In this document: piece after piece, positions 37,500 through 48,010 of the stretch | Layout of the letters: each line of letters starts with the position of its first letter | Position numbering within the stretch: position 1 is the stretch's first letter | Assembly (NCBI GenBank): GCA_963775235.1 | Contig: CAVZHY010000002.1 | Location: forward strand, 620,001-684,000 | DNA: 64,000 nt | Source: JBBDMC01 sp963775235 | Lineage (GTDB): Bacteria; Pseudomonadota; Alphaproteobacteria; Rhizobiales; Kaistiaceae | Direction: 5' to 3' | Program-made: the position numbers and the translations under genes | Notes under the pieces: model-generated | What the model was told of the DNA's origin: nothing | What the model saw: the letters and a program-made list of their open reading frames with translations, nothing else | Databases searched by the model: none

Positions 37500-40400
37500 A
37501 TGGCCGAACTGAGGCCACGTCCGCGCGTCTTTACCATCCCGTCTGGTGCGCCGTTCCTCGCCACGCTTGCCGAAGCCTTGTTGTCCGGCAATCTGCTGCC
37601 CCTGGCGGCGGGCGACCCGCTGGCTCTCGCCGGTCTGACCGTTCTCCTGCCGACCCGCCGCGCGGTACGTGCCTTTCGTGAAGTCCTGATTGCGCGGCTT
37701 GGTGGCGAGGCGGCGATCCTGCCGACCATCCGGCCGATCGGCGACATCGACGAGGAGGACCACCTTCTCGACACTGCGGCGGAGCAGACCGCCGACCGGC
37801 TCGTCCTGCCCCCCACGATCTCCCGGCTGAACCGCCGGCTCGCGCTCGCAACGCTGACACTCGCATGGGCCCGCACTGTCCGGCGGGAGTTGCTTGAACT
37901 CATCCCCGGCGAAGGGCTGGCGATTCCTGCCTCTGCTGCCGATGCGACGTACCTCGCCGGCGACCTCGCCCGTCTCCTGGACGATATGGAGACAGCCGGT
38001 GTGCCGTGGGATGCGCTCGCCCGCCTGGTGCCGGAGGATCAGGCCCGGTACTTCCAGATCACGCTTGATTTCCTGAAGATCGTCGCCGAGCGGTGGCCGG
38101 CCTACCTGGAAGAAATCGGCCGGGTCGATCCGGCGGTCCGGCGCGATACGTTGATCCGCGCCGCCGCCAGTGAACTCCGCCGGCAGCCCGCCGGGCACCC
38201 GATAGTCGCCGCTGGTTCGACCGGCTCCATTCCGGCCACCGCTGCGCTTCTGACGGCAATCGCCGGGCTTTCCAACGGAGCCGTGGTTCTGCCCGGCCTC
38301 GATCAGGGCCTCGACGAGGCAGGCTGGGCCGCGATCGATGGCGCTGATCATGACGCAGCCAGCCACGGCCATCCCCAATACGGGCTCAAGCAGCTCATCG
38401 CCGCCATCGGCATCGCCCGCGACGAGGTGGAAGCCCTTGCCGGCGATCCTGCCGCCGCACGCACCCGCTTCGTCTCCGAGGCGATGCGGCCGGCCGAAAC
38501 GGTCGATGCCTGGGTGCGTCATGCCGTTCCCGCTGCCGATGCGTTCGCCGGTGTCGACCTGATCGTTGCCCGCAACGAGCAGGAGGAGGCGACCGCCATC
38601 GCACTCGCCATCCGCGAGGCGGTCGAGCGGCCGGAGGCGACCGTGGCGCTGGTCACTCCCGACCGCACCATCGCCCGGCGCGTCGGCGTCGAACTTGGGC
38701 GCTGGGGGCTCGCCATCGACGATTCGGCCGGCGTACCGCTTGCCGGCGAACCGGCGGGGGTGTTCGCCCGCCTGCTTGCCGAGGTCGCCGTCTCCGACGC
38801 CGATCCAGTCAAGCTTCTGTCGCTTCTCAAGCATCCGCACGCTGCGTTCGGGATGGAACGGGCGATATGCCGGCGGGCGGCGCGCATGCTGGAAATCGCA
38901 CTCTTTCGCGGCCATCGCCGCACCGGCGGTATCACCGCCCTCGGGCGCGAACTCGACAAGGTGCGCGTCAGGCAGGCGACCGACGCCCATGTGCCGCTCG
39001 CCCGGCGACGATTGGGCGTCGACGACTGGCAACTGGCCGAACGCCTGGCGGGCCGGCTGGCCGAAGTGCTCGGCCCGATCGAAAGTGCGTTCCGCGATGC
39101 GGCCACGCTCTCCGCCGCCGCAGCAAGCGAGTTGCTGCTGTCGGCGCTCGCCGCTGCCGCCTCCGATGAAACGGGAACCGACGGCTTCCTGTGGCAGGGA
39201 CCGGGCGGCGAGGCGCTGGCGACGCTGCTGACCGGCATCATCGACGACCGCCAGGGCGGCGACCTCATGATCACGCCGGCGGAGTATCCCTTCTTTCTCG
39301 CCGCGCTGCTGGAAGACGCCGTCGTCCAGCGTCCCGCCGGCGCTGATCCGCGCATCCACATCTGGGGCACCCTTGAGGCACGTCTGCAGTCGGTCGATCT
39401 CCTCATCCTCGGCGGCCTGGACGAAGGCGTGTGGCCCTCCGTCACCCGCAGCGACCCGTGGCTGTCCCGGTCCATGCGCACCGCCATCGGCCTGCCGCCG
39501 CCGGAACGTCGGCTTGGCCTCGCCGCGCATGACTTTGCCGAGGCGATGTCGGCCCCGCGGGTGATCGTTACCCGGGCTGAGAAGCGCGGCGGTGCACCCA
39601 CGGTTGAATCGCGCTGGCTGCAGCGCCTGCGCGCGCTTGCGGGGGACGAGGCAGAGGTGATGACCGATCGCGGCACCCGTTATGTTGCCCTGGCCCGCGA
39701 CATCGACTGGGTGAACGCGGAGAGCGTGCGGCCGGTGGAGGCGCCAAGGCCCAGGCCGCCGCTGGCGGCGCGCCCGCGCCAGCTGCCGGTGACCGACATC
39801 GAGATACTGGTCCGCGACCCCTACGCGATTTACGCCAGGCGCATTCTCCGGCTGGAAGAACTCGAACTCTGTCGGCAAGACCCCCGATTATGCGCTGCGC
39901 GGCTCGCTCATCCACGACGCGCTCGCCGCCTTCACCAAATCCTGGGCCGGTCCGTACGACGCGGCCGCGGAAGCCGCGTTGATCGCCGCCGGCAGGGAGG
40001 CGCTGTCGGAGATCGATGACTTCCCCGATGTTCACGCCATCTGGTCGTTCCGCTTTGCCGACATGGCGCGCTGGCTGGTCGGATGGGAAGCTGCCCGGGA
40101 CGCCGCCATCTCCGAGCGCCGCGCCGAGGTCGACGGTGCGCTCGACGTGCGGTTGGCGGAGGGGACCTTCCGACTGGTCGGCCGCGCCGACCGCATCGAC
40201 GTACGCGTCGACGGCAGTCTCGACATCCTTGACTACAAGACCGGTACGCCGCCGTCGGCGAAGCAGGTCGTCGTCGGCTTCGCGCCCCAGCTTGGGCTGG
40301 AAGCGGCGATGGCCGTGCGCGGTGCCTTCGATCCGGCGCTCGCCGACCATCGTGTCGAGACACTGGCATGGATCGGACTGGGTCGCATCGGACGCGACAA

Positions 40401-40647
40401 TCCGCTGAAGTCTGCGGTCGAACAGAACTGGACGACCGAGAAGGTCGAGCAGGAGGTGTTCGAGCAGTTCCTGGCGCTGATCACCGCGTTCTGCGATCCC
40501 GACCGGCCGTATGTCTCGCGCGCCCGGCCAATGTTCGAGACCCGCTACGAAAGCCCTTACGACCATCTCGCCCGCGTGCGCGAATGGGGACTGGTGGAGA
40601 GCGAAGAGGACGTGGCATGGGCAGCAGGGTGGCTCCCGCCGACCTAG
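37500..40647 (+). CDS. addB: AddB, subunit of the AddAB helicase-nuclease, with one frame break
   Basis: About 1,048 residues as restored. The first 790 (RVFTIPSGAPFLATLAEALL, LLPTRRAVRAFREVL, GGLDEGVWP) are read from ATG 37500. Near 39865-39871 the reading moves by +1 and continues with PDYALRGSLIHDALAAF, then the nuclease core motif ILDYKTGTPPS, to 40647. Removing one base near GAACTCTGTCGG restores the gene. AddAB processes double-strand breaks for RecA. The end overlaps addA by 31 nt. Confidence 0.92.
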
Positions 40648-43600
40648 CGGTCGACGCTGCGACGAAGGCGGCACAGGACGCCGCCTCCGACCCGGCGGCG
40701 TCAGCCTGGGTCTCGGCGAACGCCGGGGCGGGCAAGACGTATGTGCTCGCCCGCCGCGTCGTGCGCCTGCTTCTGACGGGTGCCGATCCCGGCCGGATAC
40801 TCTGCCTCACCTTCACCAGGGCGGCCGCCGCCCAGATGGCGACCCGTGTGTTCGATGCGCTGAGGGCCTGGGCGACCCTTCCCGACCGTGCCCTCGGCAA
40901 GGAGTTCACGGGCCTCCTCGGCCGGCCGGTCGAGGCGTCAGAACGCGCCCGCGCCCGCCGTCTCTTCGCCCGCGCCCTCGATACCCCTGGAGGCCTCAAG
41001 ATCCAGACGATCCATGCCTTCTGCGAACGTCTGCTGCAGCAGTTTCCGTTTGAGGCGAACGTCGCCAGCCACTTCGAGGTGCTCGACCAGCGCGATGTCG
41101 ATGCGCTGACCGACGCCGCCCGGCGAAGCGTGCTGGCAGCCGCCGCCCGCGACAGCGACGGGCCACTCGGTCAGGCGCTGAAGACGATCCTTTCGCACGC
41201 GACCGACTTCGCCCACGAGCTGGCCGTCACCGATCTCATCAGGCAGCGTGAGCGGCTCGCCGGCTGGATCCGCGCCCACGATACCCTCGGGGCGGCGCTT
41301 GACGACCTCGCCGATCGTCTCGGGGTGATCCCCGGCGACACGGTCGCGACAGCGCGCGCCGCCGTACTCGACGAATGCGCCCTCGATGCCGCCGACATCG
41401 CTCGGCTCGTGGGTCTGCTGCGGGAGGGTTCTAAGGCCGACAGGCAGGCAGCGGCACGCCTCGCGCCGTTCCTCAACGCCCCCGACGACGACGCCCGCAT
41501 CGATGCCTGGCTGGACTTCTGCACCAAAAGCGACGGTGATTTGCGGGTGGCTGCCAGTCTTGTCACCAACAAGATCAAGGCGCTCTGGGACGGTTTGGGC
41601 GACGCGCTCGAGGCGGAGATGGTTCGCCTGCAGGCTCTGTTTGACCGCCTCGCCGCGGTCGAGTGTTACGTGACCACCGCCGCCCTCGTCCGTCTCGCCG
41701 ACGCCGCGATTGGCCAGTACGAGCGCGCGAAAGCCGCCCGCGGCGCTCTCGATTTCGATGACCTGATCGTCAAGACTGGCCGGCTCCTGTCTCGTTCCGA
41801 CGCTGCCGCTTGGGTGCACTACAAGCTCGACGGCGGTATTGACCACGTTCTCGTCGACGAGGCCCAGGATACCAGCCCCCGCCAGTGGCGGGTGATCCGC
41901 TCGCTGGTCGAGGATTTTTTCGCCGGTGAGGGCGCGAGCACCGCCGTGCGCACACTCTTCGCGGTCGGTGATCAGAAGCAGTCGATCTTCTCCTTCCAGG
42001 GTGCTGCGCCGGCGTGGTTCACTGCCATGCGGCAGGCCCTTGGCGGCCGCGCGGTCGACGCCGGCCTGATCTGGCGCGACCCGAGCCTGCACCTGTCGTT
42101 CCGTTCCGTGCCGGCGGTGCTCGCTGCCGTCGATCAGGTGTTTGGCGACGAGCGGGTCTATCGCTTGCTGTCGGAAGAGGCGGTTGCGCCGACGCACGCT
42201 GCCGCCCGCCACCGCGAGCCCGGCCGCGTCGTCATCTGGCCGATGATCGAGCCGCTGGATAAGATCGAGCCGCCGGATTGGACGACGCCGCTCGACCATC
42301 TCGGCGAAGCGAGCCCCGAGGTACAACTCGCACGGCGGATCGCCAACACGATTGCCCGTTGGATCCACACCGGCGAAAAGCTCGACACCGGCGAAGCCAT
42401 CCGTCCCGGCGGCATTCTGATCCTCAGCCGCATCCGCGGCGCCCAGACCGACGCCATCAACCGCGCGCTGAAGTCCCGCGGCGTGCCGATCGCCGGCGCC
42501 GACCGGCTGGTCCTGACCGACCACATCGCGGTCAAGGACCTGATGGCGCTCGGACGCGTTGTGCTTCTGCCTGAGGACGACCTGTCGCTGGCCGCGCTGC
42601 TCAAGAGCCCGCTGATCGGTCTCGACGAAGAAGCGCTGTTCGCGCTTGCCAACGGCCGCAAGAACTCGCTGTGGGAATCGCTGGCGCGGGCGGCAGCGGA
42701 AGCGCCCGGCCCCTGCCGCTACGCGATGGAGTTGCTCGCCGAATGGCGGAGGCGTGCCGATTTCGCCGGTCCCCACGCTTTCTTCGCCCGCATTCTTGGC
42801 CCGGAGCGCGGCCGGCTGAGAATCATGAGCCGGCTTGGCGCCGAGGCCGAGGACGTACTCGACGAATTCCTCGCTCAGGCGCTCGCCTTCGAGAAGGCGC
42901 ACGTTCCCTCGGTGGAAGGTTTCATCGCCTGGTTGGGGACTACCGCAACCGAGATCCGCCGCGACACCGACACCGTCCGCGACGAGGTGCGGGTGATGAC
43001 CGTGCACGGCGCCAAGGGCCTCGAGGCCGACATCGTCTTTCTCGTCGACGGCGGCATGGCCCCGGTGCATCCGAGCCACGATCCGAGCATCATTGCTCTC
43101 GACGACGACCGCGATGGAGACACCGCGCCGCTGGTGTGGCGGCGATCCAAGGACATGCCCGCCGTCGTGAAGGCGCGCGTCGAAGCTCTGCGCGACGCCG
43201 CCTACGAGGAATACCTGCGCCTCCTTTACGTCGCCATGACCCGCGCCCGCGACCGCCTTTACATCTGCGGGACGCGCAAGAAGCTGACGACGAAGCGCCA
43301 GGGCTGGCACGACCTGATGACGGCCGCGCTCGGTCCAGAGTGCGTGGAGAGCAAGGATGGCGAGGGCAACGTTTCGCTGGAATGGCGCCCGCCATCGTTG
43401 CGGCCGATCACGCCGCGCCCGCCGCAACCAAACCTGCCGCTCGGTCCCCACCGGCCCGACTGGCTCACACGCGACGCTCCTCCGCCCCCGTCCGTGCTGC
43501 GGCGGCTGGCGCCGTCGGCAGCGCTCGCCGGGGAACCCGGTTCGGACCAGGGCCCGGAGATTGTCGCGGGCCGTCAGGTTGCCGGTGTCAGGGCCGCGCT

Positions 43601-44102
43601 CACGCGCGGCCGGCCGGTGCATCGCCTCTTGCAGTCCCTGCCCGACGTCGCGGCCGGCGATCGCGCGGCGCTTGCCGCCCGCTACCTTGCCGCCGTCGCC
43701 GCCGACCTCGATGAGGCCGACCGGACAGTGCTCGTCGACGAAGTCCTGGCCGTCCTTGCTCATCCGGATTTCGCCGCCGTCTTCGCGCCTGGCAGCCGCG
43801 CCGAGGTCGATATCGCCGGCCGCCTCGGCGACGCCGCGATCTCGGGGCGCCTGGATCGTGTGGCCGTCACCGACGGCCGGGTGCTGATCGTCGACTACAA
43901 GACCAATCGGCCCGCCCCCGACCGGCTGGAGCAGGTTCCGGCCGCCTATATCGTCCAGCTTGCCCTCTACCGCGCGGTCCTGCGCCGCCTGTACCCGGAC
44001 CGCGAGGTCGCGGCCGCCCTTTTGTGGACGGACCGGCCGGCCCTGATGGAAATTCCCACGACGATCCTCGATTCGGCCGAGTCGGCCATCCGCGGCGGTT
44101 GA
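40617..44102 (+). CDS. addA: AddA, helicase-nuclease subunit
   Basis: A 1,161-residue UvrD-family helicase with a C-terminal nuclease. Walker A ANAGAGKT is at 34-41, LCLTFTRAAAAQMATRV follows, helicase motif II appears as VLVDEAQDTSP (about 414-424) and motif VI as RLLYVAMTRARDRLYICG. The nuclease motif VLIVDYKTNRPAP is near the C-terminus (about residue 1090). ATG 40617 lies inside the end of addB. Works with AddB and feeds RecA filaments at breaks. Confidence 0.95.
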   Translation: MGSRVAPADLAVDAATKAAQDAASDPAASAWVSANAGAGKTYVLARRVVRLLLTGADPGRILCLTFTRAAAAQMATRVFDALRAWATLPDRALGKEFTGLLGRPVEASERARARRLFARALDTPGGLKIQTIHAFCERLLQQFPFEANVASHFEVLDQRDVDALTDAARRSVLAAAARDSDGPLGQALKTILSHATDFAHELAVTDLIRQRERLAGWIRAHDTLGAALDDLADRLGVIPGDTVATARAAVLDECALDAADIARLVGLLREGSKADRQAAARLAPFLNAPDDDARIDAWLDFCTKSDGDLRVAASLVTNKIKALWDGLGDALEAEMVRLQALFDRLAAVECYVTTAALVRLADAAIGQYERAKAARGALDFDDLIVKTGRLLSRSDAAAWVHYKLDGGIDHVLVDEAQDTSPRQWRVIRSLVEDFFAGEGASTAVRTLFAVGDQKQSIFSFQGAAPAWFTAMRQALGGRAVDAGLIWRDPSLHLSFRSVPAVLAAVDQVFGDERVYRLLSEEAVAPTHAAARHREPGRVVIWPMIEPLDKIEPPDWTTPLDHLGEASPEVQLARRIANTIARWIHTGEKLDTGEAIRPGGILILSRIRGAQTDAINRALKSRGVPIAGADRLVLTDHIAVKDLMALGRVVLLPEDDLSLAALLKSPLIGLDEEALFALANGRKNSLWESLARAAAEAPGPCRYAMELLAEWRRRADFAGPHAFFARILGPERGRLRIMSRLGAEAEDVLDEFLAQALAFEKAHVPSVEGFIAWLGTTATEIRRDTDTVRDEVRVMTVHGAKGLEADIVFLVDGGMAPVHPSHDPSIIALDDDRDGDTAPLVWRRSKDMPAVVKARVEALRDAAYEEYLRLLYVAMTRARDRLYICGTRKKLTTKRQGWHDLMTAALGPECVESKDGEGNVSLEWRPPSLRPITPRPPQPNLPLGPHRPDWLTRDAPPPPSVLRRLAPSAALAGEPGSDQGPEIVAGRQVAGVRAALTRGRPVHRLLQSLPDVAAGDRAALAARYLAAVAADLDEADRTVLVDEVLAVLAHPDFAAVFAPGSRAEVDIAGRLGDAAISGRLDRVAVTDGRVLIVDYKTNRPAPDRLEQVPAAYIVQLALYRAVLRRLYPDREVAAALLWTDRPALMEIPTTILDSAESAIRGG

Positions 44103-44218
44103 GCAGGCTCCTCCCGGTCGCGAAACCTCCCGCCGCCGCGGCGTTGGAGCCGCCTTGACTTCGCCCGGCGAGCCCCTACCTTTTCGTGGTCCTTCCCACG
44201 CCCCCCGAGGTGCCGAAA

Positions 44219-44536
44219 ATGCCCGCAAAAGTGACCGATGCCAGCTTTGAAAAGGACGTTCTCGGCGCCACCGAGCCGGTGGTTGTTGATTTCTGGGCCG
44301 AGTGGTGTGGTCCTTGCCGCATGATCGCCCCCGCGCTCGAAGAGATCGCCACGGAGATGGAGGGCAAGGTCAAGATCGCCAAGCTCAACGTCGACGAGAA
44401 TCCAAACACCAGCGTTCGCTATGGCGTGCGCTCTATCCCGACGTTGATCATGTTCAAGGGCGGCCAGCCGGTTTCCCAGCAGATCGGCGCTGCGCCGAAG
44501 GGCCGCCTGAGCGAGTGGATCAAGCAGGCGATCTGA
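44219..44536 (+). CDS. trxA: Thioredoxin
   Basis: 105 residues with the active site WCGPC (C30 and C33) and the cis-proline segment RSIPTLIMFKGG. A cytoplasmic disulfide reductant. ATG 44219 is the family start; the frame is open back to 44186. It lies 116 nt after addA and ends in a clear terminator. Confidence 0.97.
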   Translation: MPAKVTDASFEKDVLGATEPVVVDFWAEWCGPCRMIAPALEEIATEMEGKVKIAKLNVDENPNTSVRYGVRSIPTLIMFKGGQPVSQQIGAAPKGRLSEWIKQAI

Positions 44537-44567
44537 GCTCGCCGCTCGATCGAGAGTTCGAACCGAG

Positions 44568-44591
44568 CCGGGAGCATTTGCTCCCGGTTTT
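44568..44591 (+). terminator. Rho-independent terminator after trxA
   Basis: A perfect 8-bp stem CCGGGAGC/GCTCCCGG with a 4-nt ATTT loop followed by TTTT and more T-rich sequence. It separates trxA (+) from the convergent folC (-). Confidence 0.88.
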
Positions 44592-44600
44592 CGTTTGCCC

Positions 44601-45920
44601 TTATGTCGGCGGCGTCTCGTTGGCGGCGAGCACCGCGCCGGCGAGATAGAGCGAGCCGCAGATCAGGATGCGCAGCGGCGCTGCGCCGTCGTGTTCCGCC
44701 TTGATCTTGTCGAGCGCCGCGACGAAACCATCCATTGCCTCGGCCGTGAGCCCCGCTGTCGCGGCGGCTGCGGCAAGCTCGCCCGGCTCGCGTCCGGCGG
44801 CGGAGCCTGGCACCGGCACCGTGAACGCGCGTCGCACCAGGCCGGCGAACGGCTGAAAGAAACCGACCGGGTCCTTGGTGTTGAGCATGCCGGCGATCAG
44901 CACCAGCGGGCTCGGTACCCGCTCCTCCAGGTCGGCCATCGCCTCCGCAATCGCCGCCCCGGCGTTGGGATTGTGCCCGCCGTCCAGCCACAGCTCGGCT
45001 GCCTCCGGCGCGTGGGCCACGAGCGCGCCTTCGGTGAGCCGCTGCAGCCGGCCCGGCCAGTCGACGGTCGTCAGGCCGGCCGCAATCTCACTCCGCCGTA
45101 CGCCGAGTTTCGCCGTGCGTAACGCCGCGATTGCCGCCCCCGCATTGGTGAATTGATGCCGCCCGATCAGCCGGGGGCTCGGCAGGTCGAGCAGGCCGTC
45201 CTCGTCCTGGAATACAAGTCCGCCATGCTCGCCGTGCGAGATCCATTCGCGGTTGCCAAGGAACACCGGCCCGGCGAGACGGGCCGCCTCGGTCTCGATC
45301 ACGTCCGCGGCGATCGGCTGCTGGGGCGCCACCACCACCGGACGGCCGCGCTTGATGATGCCGGCTTTTTCGCCGGCGATCTGGGCGATCGAGGAACCGA
45401 GGAACTTCTCGTGGTCGAGCGCCACCGGCGTGATGACCGCGATGACCGGATCGTCGATGATGTTGGTGGCGTCATAGCGCCCGCCGAGACCGACCTCGAG
45501 TAGGGTGAAATCGGCCGGATTGTCGGCGAACAGCTGGAAAGCGGCGGCGGTGGTGATCTCGAATTGCGGGACCGGCTCGCCGGCGTTCGCCCGTTCCACC
45601 GCCATGAACGCCTCCACCAGCGCGTCTTCCTCGACGAAGCGGCCGCCGCCGGGGTGCCCGATGCGCACGCGCTCATGGAATCGGACCAGATGCGGCGAGG
45701 TGTAGACGTGCACCGATTTGCCCGCCGCCTCCAGCATCGCCCGCATGAAGGCGACGGTCGAGCCTTTGCCGTTGGTGCCGGCGACATGGATGACCGGCGG
45801 CATGCGCCGCTCCGGATGGCCGAGCTTGGCCATCAGGCGGGTCATGCGGTCGAGCGATAGGTCGATCTCCCTCGGATAGAGGGTCCGGAATCGCTCAAGG
45901 ATGGCGGTTGAACGGTCCAT
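44601..45920 (-). CDS. folC: Bifunctional folylpolyglutamate/dihydrofolate synthase
   Basis: A 439-residue Mur-ligase-type enzyme. ATP loop HVAGTNGKGSTVAFM (about residues 44-58), YTSPHLVRFHERVRI, LLEVGLGGRYDATN and the C-terminal domain motif LWLDGGHNPNAG are present. It adds dihydropteroate/glutamate units in folate synthesis. ATG 45920 chosen because the preceding residues are not family-like. Downstream of accD on the minus strand, 28 nt apart. Confidence 0.95.
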   Translation of the reverse strand: MDRSTAILERFRTLYPREIDLSLDRMTRLMAKLGHPERRMPPVIHVAGTNGKGSTVAFMRAMLEAAGKSVHVYTSPHLVRFHERVRIGHPGGGRFVEEDALVEAFMAVERANAGEPVPQFEITTAAAFQLFADNPADFTLLEVGLGGRYDATNIIDDPVIAVITPVALDHEKFLGSSIAQIAGEKAGIIKRGRPVVVAPQQPIAADVIETEAARLAGPVFLGNREWISHGEHGGLVFQDEDGLLDLPSPRLIGRHQFTNAGAAIAALRTAKLGVRRSEIAAGLTTVDWPGRLQRLTEGALVAHAPEAAELWLDGGHNPNAGAAIAEAMADLEERVPSPLVLIAGMLNTKDPVGFFQPFAGLVRRAFTVPVPGSAAGREPGELAAAAATAGLTAEAMDGFVAALDKIKAEHDGAAPLRILICGSLYLAGAVLAANETPPT

Positions 45921-45948
45921 TGATGTCGCGGTCGTTTGGAGGAGGGGA

Positions 45949-46848
45949 CTATTCGGCGGCGGCGGGCACCGGCTCGGGCAGGGCCTCCATCGCCGGCAGC
46001 GTCTCCGCACCCAGGAGCCGGCACAGGCGCGCGATTGTCTGGCGCAGCTTGTGGCGATGCACGACCATGTCGACCATGCCGTGCTCTCGCAGGTACTCGG
46101 CCCGCTGGAAACCCGCCGGCAGCTTCTCGCGGATGGTCTGCTCGATCACCCGCGGTCCGGCGAAGCCGATCAGGGCGCCCGGCTCGGCGATTTGAATGTC
46201 GCCGAGCATGGCGTACGACGCCGTTACCCCCCCGGTGGTCGGGTTGGTGAGGACGACGATGTAGGGCAGGTTCGCGTCGCGCAATGTCTCGACCGCCGCG
46301 GTGGTGCGCGGCAACTGCATCAGCGCCAGCACCCCTTCCTGCATCCGCGCCCCGCCCGAGGCGGCGAACATGATGAACGGCCGCTTGCGCGCCACCGCTT
46401 CCAGCATGCCGGTGACGATCGCCTCGCCCGCCGCCATGCCCAGTGAGCCGCCCATGAATTCGAAATCCTGGACGGCCGCGATCACCGGCACGTTCTCGAC
46501 CGTCCCGGCGGCAACCAATACGGCGTCGGTCATCCCTGTCTTGGCGCGGGCATCGCGCACGCGGTCGGTATAGCGGCGCTCGTCGCGGAACTTCAGCGGA
46601 TCGATAGGTACGTCCGGCAGCGCGATCGCCTCGTATTCCTTGCCGTCGAAGAAATGGTCGAGCCGCTGCTTTGCGGTCATCCGCATGTGATAGCCGGAGC
46701 CCGGGATCACGAACTGGTTCAGTTCGAGATCCCGGTGGAAGACCATCTCGCCGGTCTCGGGGCATTTGATCCAAAGGTTCTGCGGCACCTCCCGCTTGGC
46801 GAGAAGGTTCTGGATTTTCGGACGGACGACGTTGCTGATCCAGCTCAC
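45949..46848 (-). CDS. accD: Acetyl-CoA carboxylase carboxyltransferase subunit beta
   Basis: A 299-residue subunit of the carboxyltransferase that makes malonyl-CoA for fatty acid synthesis. The crotonase-fold region GGSLGMAAGEAI and SGGARMQEGVLALMQ is clear. The N-terminal zinc ribbon is degenerate: only one of four cysteines remains (KCPETGEMVFHRDLE, then VIPGSGYHM), as is usual in alphaproteobacteria. Between trpA and folC, a conserved order. Confidence 0.96.
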   Translation of the reverse strand: MSWISNVVRPKIQNLLAKREVPQNLWIKCPETGEMVFHRDLELNQFVIPGSGYHMRMTAKQRLDHFFDGKEYEAIALPDVPIDPLKFRDERRYTDRVRDARAKTGMTDAVLVAAGTVENVPVIAAVQDFEFMGGSLGMAAGEAIVTGMLEAVARKRPFIMFAASGGARMQEGVLALMQLPRTTAAVETLRDANLPYIVVLTNPTTGGVTASYAMLGDIQIAEPGALIGFAGPRVIEQTIREKLPAGFQRAEYLREHGMVDMVVHRHKLRQTIARLCRLLGAETLPAMEALPEPVPAAAE

Positions 46849-46867
46849 GACAACTCTTTCCTGATCG

Positions 46868-47707
46868 TCATTCTGCCGCCACTGCGCGTGCCGCGCGGAC
46901 GCCGGTAGCTAGTTCGGCCACGAGATCGGTGACCGCCGCCACCGTGGCGGCCGTCGCGTGCCCCCAGGCGTCCAGCGAAGCCTTGACTGCGTTGACCAGC
47001 GCCGAGCCGACCACGACCCCGTCGGCGGCGCGGCCGATCCCCTCGGCCTGGGCCGCGGTCTTGACGCCGAAGCCGACGGCCACGGGCAATATGGTGTGTC
47101 TTTTGATCCTTTCCACCGCTTTCGCCACCCTCCCGATGTCCGGCGAAGCCGTACCGGTAATCCCGAGGATGGAAACGTAGTAGACGAACCCGGAGGTATT
47201 GGCGAGAACCGCCGGCAGGCGCCTGTCGTCGGTCGTGGGCGTTGCCAGGCGGATGAAGCTTATGCCGTGGGCGAGGGCCGGCAGGCAGAGTTCGTCGTCG
47301 GCCTCCGGCGGCAGGTCGACCACGATCAGCCCGTCGACGCCGGCGGCCTTGGCGTCGGCGAGGAAGCGCTCGTTGCCGTACGAATAGATCGGGTTGTAGT
47401 AGCCCATCAGCACGATCGGCGTCTGGTCGTCGCCCTCGCGAAAGCGCCGCACCATGGCGAGCGTCTTCACCATCGTCTGCCCACCCGTGAGGGCGCGCTG
47501 GGAGGATAACTGGATCGGCGGCCCCTCCGCCATGGGGTCGGAGAAAGGCATGCCCAGCTCGATCACGTCGGCGCCGGCGGCCGGCAGCCCTTTCAGGATT
47601 TCCAGGCTGGTGGCGCCATCCGGATCGCCGGCGGTGATGAATGTCACCAGCGCCGGCCGCCCTTCGGCCCTGAGCGCCGCAAAACGGGCGTCGATGCGCG
47701 TGGTCAT
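46868..47707 (-). CDS. trpA: Tryptophan synthase alpha chain
   Basis: A 279-residue TIM-barrel subunit converting indole-3-glycerol phosphate to indole. Catalytic-region signatures ADVIELGMPFSDPMAEGPPI (about residues 41-60) and DLPPEADDEL, plus GFGVKTAAQAEGIGRAADGVVVGSA for phosphate binding. It ends 20 nt before accD. A small open frame separates it from trpB. Confidence 0.97.
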   Translation of the reverse strand: MTTRIDARFAALRAEGRPALVTFITAGDPDGATSLEILKGLPAAGADVIELGMPFSDPMAEGPPIQLSSQRALTGGQTMVKTLAMVRRFREGDDQTPIVLMGYYNPIYSYGNERFLADAKAAGVDGLIVVDLPPEADDELCLPALAHGISFIRLATPTTDDRRLPAVLANTSGFVYYVSILGITGTASPDIGRVAKAVERIKRHTILPVAVGFGVKTAAQAEGIGRAADGVVVGSALVNAVKASLDAWGHATAATVAAVTDLVAELATGVRAARAVAAE

Positions 47708-47755
47708 GGACCCAAGCCTGCGAAGCTGACCTGCACCTCGATCATGACGTGGTCG

Positions 47756-48001
47756 TCACTCAATGTGCTCACGCCTCTCGACCGTGACCGCGAAGGCATA
47801 GAAGCCGTGCTCGCCGATCGCCGTCCTGGCGGCGGTCGGGTCGAACGCTATGCGCTCCTTGCCGTCGTCGGCAATGCGGGTGAACGGCGCGAGATTGTCG
47901 CTTTCGCGAACCCCGCGCGCGTTTGATCCATCGTCGCCGGCGAGTATCGCAACGTAGTGCGTCCGGTTGTGCCTGGAGCGAAAGACCTCGAATTCGACCA
48001 T
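47756..48001 (-). CDS. Small protein of unknown function between trpB and trpA
   Basis: An 81-residue soluble protein (VEFEVFRSRHNRTHYVAILA, APFTRIADDGKERIAFDP). It starts with ATG 48001, 9 nt after the trpB stop, with AGAGG just upstream, and ends 48 nt before trpA. No membrane segment or recognised domain. Codon use resembles its neighbours. Position and ribosome site make it a likely real gene, probably in the trp operon. Confidence 0.65.
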   Translation of the reverse strand: MVEFEVFRSRHNRTHYVAILAGDDGSNARGVRESDNLAPFTRIADDGKERIAFDPTAARTAIGEHGFYAFAVTVERREHIE

Positions 48002-48010
48002 CGCCGCCTC

